NCBI GenBank assembly: GCA_937885235.1
Contig: CAKZZK010000132.1
Coordinates: 1 to 6,848 of the forward strand
From: an uncultured Treponema sp.
Lineage (GTDB): Bacteria > Spirochaetota > Spirochaetia > Treponematales > Treponemataceae
Direction: 5' to 3'
DNA length: 6,848 nt
Below, piece by piece: positions 1 to 4,584 of the stretch. The notes below the pieces were generated by a model. That model saw only the letters and a list, made by a program, of their open reading frames with translations. It had not been told where the DNA came from and made no database searches. How positions within the stretch are numbered: the stretch's first letter is position 1; the number at the start of each line of letters is the position of its first letter. The translations under genes and the position numbers were made by a program.

Positions 1-270
1 ATTTTTGGTTCCCGATGGGTACAAGGGGAGAATACGGTCTTTAATCAGCGTTTCCTTAAAATGTTAATACCCGCAGATGATCGGGAAAAAGCCATGGCCC
101 AGTTCTATCTGGTGAATTATGAGCAGTACACAGAGGCTGCGAATCAGTTCTTCACGGATAATCCGGGGACGCTCACAGAGGAAAACGCTATATGGGCGGC
201 CGAGCACTATGTCGAACTACACAGGGATGAGCTTCTAAAAAGATTTTTACAATCACCGACGGAGGAATAG
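1..270 (+). CDS. 3' end of an unidentified gene (89 codons visible)
   Basis: The reading frame is open from the first base of the window, so the gene starts upstream. The first in-frame ATG, at 61, has no ribosome binding site and is probably internal. The visible 89 residues are acidic and helix-rich, with aromatic positions such as VNYEQY and AAEHYVELHRDELLKRFL, and show no signal peptide, membrane segment or cysteine motif. I do not recognise the family. The stop codon (268-270) abuts the ATG of the next gene, and that gene's Shine-Dalgarno sequence lies inside this frame, so the two are almost certainly co-translated. Because an orphan Rhs module follows, this could be the end of an earlier toxin tip or another immunity protein. 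That is inference from context only. Confidence 0.6.
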   Translation: MFGSRWVQGENTVFNQRFLKMLIPADDREKAMAQFYLVNYEQYTEAANQFFTDNPGTLTEENAIWAAEHYVELHRDELLKRFLQSPTEE

Positions 271-867
271 ATGTGGTACGCGCTCTTTCCAATTTATGAT
301 GACTCGTCCATATACATGGACAAATCATTATACCCAAAATACTACTGCCAGAATAAAAAATGCCAGCGGATGCTGCGGGACTTCGGGGGCGAGTGGCAGG
401 GGTACCCCGTCCTGAAACACGGCTGCATAGTCCTGTCGTCAATGAATATGTACCTTGCGACGGACTCATTCGTCGCCCTGCTGCATAAAAACGGGTGCAA
501 TGACTTCCAGGTACGGAAAGTAAAAGAGGATATGAACATCCTTGATATAACGGCAACCTGCGAGCTACGGGAAGAATCGATAGATGACTTCAAGCGTTGC
601 CCGCAGTGCGGGACCCCCCTGTCGATTACCTTCAGCCGGGGCTTTGATTGGAAAAGGAGAGAGCTGAGGATATTAAAAAGCGTGGACGATGGGGCCGCCC
701 TGCTGTGCCGCTCCCGTTATCCTTGCAGTGATAGCGGACGTGCAATGTACCTGCTGTTTGCACGGGATGATTTGGCAAAGGTATTGAGGAAAACGAAATG
801 TTTTGATATGCTTGAATGCGTAGATGTAGAAGGAAATTCATCAGAAACGGTATTGCACAAAATTTGA
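271..867 (+). CDS. candidate zinc-binding immunity-like protein, 198 aa
   Basis: A soluble 198-residue protein with no signal peptide or membrane helix. It has two cysteine pairs: C26-x4-C31 (YYCQNKKC) and C110-x2-C113 (RCPQCGTPL). The second has the look of a zinc knuckle, and together they could hold one zinc ion. The order of elements, with an N-terminal Cys pair, a hydrophobic SSMNMYLATDSFVALLHKNG segment and then a CxxCG, recalls the double-CXXCG proteins best known from Myxococcus. I infer that resemblance from pattern, not from an alignment. The start is well supported: GGAGG at 261-265 lies five bases before the ATG, which directly follows the previous stop codon. A strong hairpin (888-916) closes the unit. 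Its place just before an orphan Rhs toxin module suggests an immunity protein for a neighbouring toxin, but no partner can be assigned within the window. Confidence 0.7.
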   Translation: MWYALFPIYDDSSIYMDKSLYPKYYCQNKKCQRMLRDFGGEWQGYPVLKHGCIVLSSMNMYLATDSFVALLHKNGCNDFQVRKVKEDMNILDITATCELREESIDDFKRCPQCGTPLSITFSRGFDWKRRELRILKSVDDGAALLCRSRYPCSDSGRAMYLLFARDDLAKVLRKTKCFDMLECVDVEGNSSETVLHKI

Positions 868-887
868 TAAAATGATATAAAACAAGT

Positions 888-916
888 AAATCAGAGGCAA
901 GTCCTGCCTCTGATTT
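888..916 (+). terminator. perfect 12-bp hairpin, candidate terminator
   Basis: AAATCAGAGGCA (888-899) and TGCCTCTGATTT (905-916) are exact reverse complements separated by the five bases AGTCC. The hairpin begins 20 bases after the stop codon of the 198-aa gene. The stem ends in AAA/TTT pairs, but there is no longer T tract after it, so intrinsic termination is likely but not textbook. The symmetrical stem could act in either direction. It also separates the upstream pair of genes from the Rhs module that starts about 15 bases further on. Confidence 0.6.
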
Positions 917-929
917 GGTAGGTCTTTGA

Positions 930-1010
930 CAAGGAGGATTAGCCGCTTCCAGCCTCGGTTTGTACGGGTACTGCGCCAACAACCCGGTTAATTATAAAGA
1001 TCCCGATGGA
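930..1010 (+). other. remnant of Rhs core at the toxin-module junction
   Basis: In the frame of the toxin domain, translation after the TGA at 927-929 gives QGGLAASS and then LGLYGYCANNPVNYKDPDG. The LYxYxxNNPxNYxDPDG pattern is the signature of the C-terminal end of the Rhs repeat-associated core, just before the variable toxin tip. Only about 27 codons of core remain and nothing upstream encodes more Rhs sequence, so this is a detached (orphan) module. Such short core stretches are thought to be the homology used for recombination that swaps tips onto a full-length Rhs gene elsewhere in the genome. Confidence 0.75.
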
Positions 1011-1628
1011 AGAGAGTTAATTTGGTGGGTAAAATTTTTTCAATGCGGATGGAATGACAACGCCCCACAAACAATGGCGGGCTACCATAACTGGATGGAC
1101 ACTGCTTCTCTTATGTTATTTGACATTCAACATGCAGAAGTAGACATGGGAGAGTATACTATCCGATTTTGGAAAGGAGATTATGGTACTATTATGAGAT
1201 ACCTAGCGAGTAGTTTCACTCCGACTTTTGCGCTGTCTCTTTTTATAGGAATGGCAGGAGGAGAGACGGGGGCATATAACAATGACGGACATGGACTCGG
1301 AAATAATGGCGGCTCATTGATGTCATGGGATGAATTAAGTTCTCTTGGAATTATAAATGTCCGATTGAACGTAAAAAATCAAGGCGGAATAAGTATTGCA
1401 TCAGTTGAAGGGAAGAGGGCATGGCCGAATGTGTATCATATGCTAAACCATTCTAAGAAGTGGAATCTTTATACAGAAACAATATACTCCTTTAACAATG
1501 AAAAACAGGCGGAATCCTTTGCCAATAAATTTATTGAACAGAAGAATAAAACAGAATATGACACCCAATTAAATGTTACTCAAAATGGAAAAGACGTAAT
1601 AATTATATGGGGAGGGGCGGGAATATGA
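960..1628 (+). CDS. orphan Rhs C-terminal tip, DUF4474-like candidate toxin domain
   Basis: The first 17 residues are the end of an Rhs core (CANNPVNYKDPDG). The rest is the variable tip. Residues ~45-110 contain HAEVDMGEYTIRFWKGDYG followed by GMAGGETGAYNNDG. The pair FWKGxYG and GGExGxYN is, from memory, the hallmark of DUF4474, a domain of unknown biochemistry often found at bacterial Rhs C-termini. Residues 170-222 (YTETIYSFNNEKQAESFANK onward) may be a separate small subdomain. There is no signal peptide; delivery would depend on the missing Rhs body. The TTG used as start has no well-placed ribosome binding site, and the core reading continues upstream of it to 930, so the module is probably not expressed as it stands. 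The stop overlaps the next gene's ATG (ATGA, 1625-1628), typical of a toxin-immunity pair. Toxin activity is inferred from position, not shown by a known active site. Confidence 0.7.
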   Translation: MYGYCANNPVNYKDPDGRELIWWVKFFQCGWNDNAPQTMAGYHNWMDTASLMLFDIQHAEVDMGEYTIRFWKGDYGTIMRYLASSFTPTFALSLFIGMAGGETGAYNNDGHGLGNNGGSLMSWDELSSLGIINVRLNVKNQGGISIASVEGKRAWPNVYHMLNHSKKWNLYTETIYSFNNEKQAESFANKFIEQKNKTEYDTQLNVTQNGKDVIIIWGGAGI

Positions 1629-2497
1629 AGAATAGCCCCCAAAAAATCATTTTGATTGCTGGCCTGATGATAGTAATTTCCATTATTGTAATTCTCACAC
1701 CAAGGATCGGTGGCCTTGTTTCGGAAAAAATGATTACCCATAACTTGTCAGAAATCAGGAACTTTTATTATGGCGATGTTCCAAAGAGAAGGCGGGGACT
1801 CGTCGGTTTCGGGGATCAAATACAGCACGAGGCGCTTTTTGGTCCAAAAGGGAGGCAAAATGATGTGGAGGATTATCTTAACGCCGGATATGATCCAAAC
1901 TACTGCTTAAAGTTCAATGATGGCTGGCAATACAGGAATCCCTTGATGCTCTTTAACTCAAGCTTCATAAATTTAACGTATAATAATACCCAAAAAGAAG
2001 CTGTAGAACCCGATGTTGTTGTTTTTGACCTGCTTGTTGCAAATGGTGCGGATGTGAACAAGTATCCGTATGTCTGGGCAAGCGTCTATTTGCATGACAA
2101 TAAAAAGATTGAGGTTTTTAAAAAAGATTATCCCAACGATCCTCGTAGGGTCGAAGCACTCATCGCCTGCTATATTTCCGATGCGAACCGCGTGCTGAGG
2201 ATGTTCTTAGAGGCTGGATCGGATGTAAACCGAAAAGGGCATAAAAAGCCGTTTGATAAAAAATACTGTACAAAAATCAGCGAATTACAAATACAGAAAC
2301 TGTTTGATTCCGACGAGGCGACGACTCCTATTTATGAGGCAATAAAGAAAGGAATGCTGTGGGAAAGCCAAGTCGATTTGCTTCTTGAATATGGCGCGGA
2401 AATGGACGAGTCCTGCCTTGAAGCCGCGAGGCTGAGTGACGATGAGGCGATGATTCGGAAGATAACTGGGCTCCTGTACAGAGGCAATGGGATTTGA
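1625..2497 (+). CDS. membrane-anchored ankyrin-repeat protein, probable immunity partner
   Basis: I start this 290-aa protein at the ATG overlapping the toxin stop (ATGA) rather than the in-frame ATG at 1607, because AGGGG at 1613-1617 sits at good distance from 1625. Residues ~8-26 (IILIAGLMIVISIIVIL) form one hydrophobic helix preceded by lysines, so a signal anchor with the body outside the cytoplasmic membrane is likely. The body carries several ankyrin-type second helices and turns: VEDYLNAGYDPN (81-92), FDLLVANGADVN (134-145), LRMFLEAGSDVN (191-202) and VDLLLEYGAEMD (250-261). Ankyrin repeats bind proteins and are a known immunity-protein class in polymorphic toxin loci. Its overlap with the Rhs tip makes it the obvious partner. 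If the anchor reading is right, it would meet the toxin at or outside the membrane. The direct pairing is inferred. Confidence 0.78.
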   Translation: MKNSPQKIILIAGLMIVISIIVILTPRIGGLVSEKMITHNLSEIRNFYYGDVPKRRRGLVGFGDQIQHEALFGPKGRQNDVEDYLNAGYDPNYCLKFNDGWQYRNPLMLFNSSFINLTYNNTQKEAVEPDVVVFDLLVANGADVNKYPYVWASVYLHDNKKIEVFKKDYPNDPRRVEALIACYISDANRVLRMFLEAGSDVNRKGHKKPFDKKYCTKISELQIQKLFDSDEATTPIYEAIKKGMLWESQVDLLLEYGAEMDESCLEAARLSDDEAMIRKITGLLYRGNGI

Positions 2498-2544
2498 ACG
2501 ACTGTTGCGCAAACTCTAATGCTTATTTCCCAGAAGGGATGTCA

Positions 2545-2631
2545 TACCCGTACAAACAGGAGTTTACCCCGCCCAATCCCCAAAATCCCGTACCCGTGCA
2601 AACAAGGATTTGCACGGGTAGGAGGGGTAAA
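2545..2631. repeat. nested direct and inverted repeat, hairpin or terminator after the Rhs module
   Basis: TACCCGTGCAAA (2591-2602) and TTTGCACGGGTA (2609-2620) form a perfect 12-bp stem with a six-base loop. Outside it, TTTACCCCGCC (2563-2573) pairs with GGAGGGGTAAA (2621-2631) at 10 of 11 positions, leaving a 17-base bulge on the left side. A second copy of the left arm, TACCCGTACAAA (2545-2556), lies 46 bases upstream and could compete for the same right arm with one G-T mismatch. The structure follows the ankyrin gene by about 50-90 bases and could end its transcript, though only a weak T-rich stretch (TTCCCTTTTCTCTT) follows. It may instead be a dispersed palindromic repeat of the genome. 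Confidence 0.65.
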
Positions 2632-2728
2632 ATTCCCTTTTCTCTTAATAACATATTTAAAAAATTACTATTTTCACACCCACCATACAGCTTATTTACA
2701 ATATAATTTAATCAAAAAGGAAGGGAAT

Positions 2729-2757
2729 TTGATGCTTTTCCGAACATACTTGATAAT
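2729..2757 (+). promoter_or_regulatory. candidate sigma-70 promoter of the recombinase gene
   Basis: TTGATG (2729-2734) and GATAAT (2752-2757) are separated by exactly 17 bases. The predicted start near 2764 would give an AT-rich leader of about 68 bases before the ATG at 2832. Both hexamers deviate from consensus at one or two positions, so this is a reasonable but unproven call. Confidence 0.35.
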
Positions 2758-3145
2758 ACCTTGAAACGATAACATTTTCCGCTCCATTCTCCGAAAAGTG
2801 AAATATATTTTATTTTTGCTCGGAGGTCCGTATGAAAGATTTGATTATTTTGGAAGTGAAAAACAGGATGGCGGACACTATCCTGCCGGAGCAGATGGCG
2901 GTGCTGGAGAAGGTTCTTGACGAGGTTTTCTGGAGCAAGGACATCGTGGACAGCGAGGAGAAGCCGGCCGCAAAGGAGACACCAAAGGAAGAGAGCGAAA
3001 GGCTGATGGAGGCGTTCCTCGAGGCGAAGCGCATAGAGGGCTGCTCGGCAAGGACGCTGCAGTTCTACCGATCCACGATCGGCACGTTCCTCTCGGGGCA
3101 GCGCAGGAGTGTGCGCCTTGCGACCACGGAGGGCATACGGAGCTA

Positions 3146-3161
3146 TAGTAAACGAATTAAA
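3146..3161 (+). repeat. left terminal inverted repeat of the IS630 element
   Basis: TAGTAAACGAATTAAA matches the reverse complement of the right end (4018-4033, TAGTAAACGAACTAAA) at 15 of 16 positions. It is bordered by TA at 3144-3145. Confidence 0.8.
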
Positions 3162-3165
3162 AACA

Positions 3166-3195
3166 TTGCATATATAATGAAATCATGCTATAGTC
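3166..3195 (+). promoter_or_regulatory. candidate extended -10 promoter of the IS630 transposase
   Basis: TTGCAT (3166-3171) is followed after 18 bases by TATAGT (3190-3195), preceded by TGC, an extended -10 element. The predicted start lies only a few bases before the transposase ATG at 3211, where GGTGA (3202-3206) is a weak ribosome binding site. A TATAAT at 3172-3177 is an alternative -10 without a good -35. Confidence 0.35.
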
Positions 3196-3210
3196 AAATC
3201 GGGTGATAAC

Positions 3211-4022
3211 ATGAAGGAAAGAAAATTTCAAAAGACAAAAGAAGAGCTGATAGCCGACTGTCAGGAGATAATGCACAGAAATAAGGTAAACACACGATTC
3301 TTGAAAAGGGTGATAGCAGTAAACATGTACCTGAACGGCATGATACAGAAAGAGGTCTGCAATGTCAACGGCATTTCGCATGTAGCTTTCTCTAAATGGC
3401 TGGATATCGTAGAGGACCAAGGGATTGAAGGACTTAAGGACAAAAAGCACGAGGGGCGGAAGCCACGGCTCACGGAAGCACAGCTTGCAGAAGTCAGGGC
3501 AGCAGTCGGGAAAGCCCCCTCGGAAAACGGATACAACGTGTGGGACGGTCCTTCACTGTCAGACTTCATACAAAAGAAGTTCGGAGTATTCCTGTGCGTA
3601 AGGAGATGCCAGTACATGATGCATGAGATGGGATTCTCCCTGATAAGACCGCAGACATTCCCAGGCCTCGGAGAGCAGAACGACAAGGAAAGGGAAGATT
3701 TCAAAAAAAAATCTTGAGAATCTTCGGGCGGACAGGAACATGGAGATTTTCTATCAGGATGAGGTTCATTTTTTTGCGGAATCGACAGTCACACGGGGCT
3801 GGTATCCGGAAGGGAGCGAACCAAAAGTGAAATCCTGCGTATTCCCCTGATTTGAATCCGATTGAGCAGGTCTGGAGAATCACAAGGCGCGAGAAAACTC
3901 ACAACCATTTCTGGGCGACAATCGAGGCACTTGTAACCGTCCTTGATGCATGGTTTTCTAAATTTGCAAGGGAAAACAAAAAGCTTGCCAGACTATGCTC
4001 TTTCAAAATTAATTTTGTTTAG
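3211..4022 (+). pseudogene. IS630-family transposase, frameshifted and internally deleted
   Basis: Residues 1-168 (3211-3717) hold the helix-turn-helix (MYLNGMIQKEVCNVNGISHV, FSKWLDIVEDQGIEGLKD) and the linker region. A run of nine A (3703-3711) then shifts the frame. The DDE domain resumes at +1 as NLENLRADRN and IFYQDEVHFF, whose D (3758-3760) is the first catalytic aspartate, and runs to GWYPEGSEPKVKSC (~3838). There the sequence jumps directly to YSPDLNPIEQVWR (3840-3878, third catalytic E at 3864-3866) in another frame and ends at TAG 4020-4022. The missing ~100 residues would contain the second catalytic aspartate (the VLDNAxxH region of the family). With eight A instead of nine the first two parts would be in frame, so the A run may be a simple insertion or a slippage site. 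The internal deletion alone makes the protein inactive. Confidence 0.85.
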
Positions 4023-4033
4023 TTCGTTTACTA
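4018..4033 (-). repeat. right terminal inverted repeat of the IS630 element
   Basis: Read on the minus strand it is TAGTAAACGAACTAAA, one mismatch from the left repeat. The transposase stop codon (TAG, 4020-4022) lies inside the repeat, a compact layout common in this family. TA follows at 4034-4035. Confidence 0.8.
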
Positions 4034-4035
4034 TA

Positions 4036-4292
4036 GATTTAAAACAAATTCCGTGCCTGATGCGATTGCCATTACGGCAAAAGAACGAGAGTCTGTTTCA
4101 CTTGATAAAAACATGATAATTATTGCTGATTCATCTGAATACTATTATGCACTAGACTTAAACAGAAAGAGGAGCGATGGAAATGTTCCTGTGATAGAAT
4201 TGCTACCACAAAAAAAGCCGAAGGACTGTGCTGTCGTGAGCGATTCATTCGGCGAATTCCTTTTTTATAGAACGTCACGAATACAGATGTGA
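4036..4292 (+). pseudogene. SUKH (SMI1/KNR4) immunity protein, 3' remnant
   Basis: The frame enters from the right end of the IS as RFKTNSVPDAIAITAKERES, then gives DKNMIIIADSSEYYYALDL, RKRSDGNVPVIELL and VVSDSFGEFLFY. The order 'IxxADxxxxYYxLDL', 'GxxPVxxxx' and 'VxxSFGEFL' is the C-terminal half of SMI1/KNR4 (SUKH) proteins, one of the largest immunity families of polymorphic toxin systems. Full-length members are about 130-160 residues; some 60-70 N-terminal residues are missing here, removed at the IS boundary. A GTG at 4053 could be read as a start but has no ribosome binding site. The final residues (YRTSRIQM) look unlike the family and may come from the fragment that follows. It is probably non-functional and once protected against a toxin not encoded here. 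Confidence 0.72.
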
Positions 4293-4299
4293 GGACAAT

Positions 4300-4527
4300 A
4301 TGCGTGACGTGCTCTGGGGCTTCTACGGAAACCTGAAAAGCGAAGACCAATACATCCGCTTCATTTTTATCACGGGCGTTACCCGATTTGACAAAGTAAG
4401 CATCTTCTCCGACTTGAACAATTTAAATGACATAGTATACAAGAACAACGGCCGTAAAATCGTCAGGGGGTGTGAACTACTCCAGCACAGAACGAAAGCT
4501 TACCGAGTGGATTATCGTCTAGCATAA
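4300..4527 (+). pseudogene. fragment of an AAA-ATPase_like (PF09820) gene
   Basis: The translation GFYGNLKSEDQYIRFIFITG followed by VTRFDKVSIFSDLNNLNDI (to 4434) matches the central part of the AAA-ATPase_like / PD-(D/E)XK (DUF1703) proteins, which are found in many copies in Treponema, Bacteroidetes and Clostridia genomes. Full proteins have ~500-600 residues. The Walker A and Walker B regions before this block and the nuclease domain after it are missing. Upstream in the same frame, ERHEYRCEDNMRD runs back into the end of the SUKH remnant, so similarity may begin near 4264. After 4434 the sequence (VYKNNGRKIVRGCELLQHRT to the TAA at 4525-4527) is not recognisable. A relic with no expected function. 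Confidence 0.7.
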
Positions 4528-4535
4528 GGGTTTTT

Positions 4536-4570
4536 AGTCAAATCACGAATTGACAAATCTGGATTTGACT
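4536..4570. promoter_or_regulatory. inverted repeat overlapping the ATPase promoter, candidate operator
   Basis: AGTCAAATC (4536-4544) and GATTTGACT (4562-4570) are perfect 9-bp inverted arms 17 bases apart. The -35 element with the following bases adds a third half-site, TGACAAATC (4551-4559), which with the right arm forms a second, tighter palindrome CAAATC-TG-GATTTG (4554-4567). The arms cover the -35 and the spacer up to two bases before the -10, so a bound repressor would block RNA polymerase. The protein that binds is unknown; autoregulation by the ATPase is possible but unsupported. Confidence 0.45.
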
Positions 4571-4578
4571 GATATAGT
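4550..4578 (+). promoter_or_regulatory. near-consensus sigma-70 promoter, probably giving a leaderless mRNA
   Basis: TTGACA (4550-4555, perfect) and TATAGT (4573-4578, one mismatch) are separated by the ideal 17 bases. Transcription normally starts 6-8 bases after the -10, that is at 4584-4586. The ATPase ATG is at 4585-4587, so the message would have no 5' leader, which fits the absence of any Shine-Dalgarno sequence. Confidence 0.75.
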
Positions 4579-4584
4579 GTATGT

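Larger units (their letters stand above)
2498..2831. other. 334-base gene-free stretch with repeats and a promoter
   Basis: No convincing coding sequence lies here. The short open frames have no ribosome binding site and low-complexity translations. The left part (2541-2640) holds the nested direct/inverted repeat listed separately. The middle (2641-2720) is AT-rich and contains TATAAT at 2702-2707 without a matching -35. The right part carries a candidate promoter (2729-2757) and an AT-rich leader ending in the Shine-Dalgarno sequence GGAGG (2822-2826) of the recombinase gene. Confidence 0.6.
2832..3206 (+). pseudogene. tyrosine recombinase/integrase, N-terminal part cut by an IS630 element
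   Basis: GGAGG (2822-2826) lies five bases before the ATG. Residues 1-104 (2832-3143) are native. A charged N-terminal arm is followed by a core-binding SAM-like domain at ~55-104: ESERLMEAFLEAKRIEGCSA, then RTLQFYRSTIGTFL and LATTEGIRSY. The pattern 'FLxAKxxEGCSxxTLxxYxxTI' and 'TTExIRxYL' is typical of phage-type integrases. The catalytic domain with the R-H-R-Y residues, normally another ~200 residues, is missing. From 3144 the frame reads into the left end of the IS (SKRIKNIAYIM) and stops at 3204-3206. The segment is visibly richer in G and C than the toxin genes to its left, suggesting separate acquisition. Related recombinases act as invertases or element integrases; this remnant cannot recombine DNA. 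Confidence 0.75.
3146..4033 (+). mobile_element. IS630-family insertion sequence, internally deleted (888 bp)
   Basis: The element begins TAGTAAACGAA and ends TTCGTTTACTA and is flanked on both sides by TA (3144-3145 and 4034-4035), the target duplicated by the IS630/Tc1 group. It carries one transposase gene with an N-terminal helix-turn-helix and the typical SPDLNPIEQVW motif. IS630 elements are usually 1.1-1.2 kb. This one is about 300 bases short because the middle of the transposase is gone. It separates the first part of a recombinase gene from the last part of an unrelated SUKH gene. It could move only if a complete copy elsewhere supplied transposase. Confidence 0.85.

Noticed and set aside
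188..556. 122-codon open frame on the minus strand across the first two genes
   Set aside because: It overlaps a well-supported plus-strand pair with coupled starts, and its serine/proline/arginine-rich translation looks non-coding.
925..953. TTGACA at 925-930 as a promoter for the Rhs tip
   Set aside because: No -10 element occurs 15-19 bases downstream, and the stretch is partly Rhs core coding sequence.
1607..1624. ATG at 1607 as start of the ankyrin protein
   Set aside because: It would place the AGGGG ribosome binding site inside the gene and add MGRGGN before the signal-anchor; the ATGA overlap at 1625 fits better.
2487..2520. GGGATTTGAAC resembling the T-loop of a tRNA read on the minus strand
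   Set aside because: The bases either side cannot form the T stem, and no anticodon arm, D arm or acceptor stem can be found around it; it is the end of the ankyrin gene.
2545..2620. Repeated TACCCGTRCAAACA as a possible CRISPR array
   Set aside because: There are only two direct copies with one inverted partner, unequal flanks and no further units or cas genes; it fits a hairpin or palindromic repeat.
4435..4535. Possible further gene piece after the AAA-ATPase_like fragment
   Set aside because: The translation VYKNNGRKIVRGCELLQHRT matches nothing I recognise in any frame, and there are no start signals or repeats; left undescribed.
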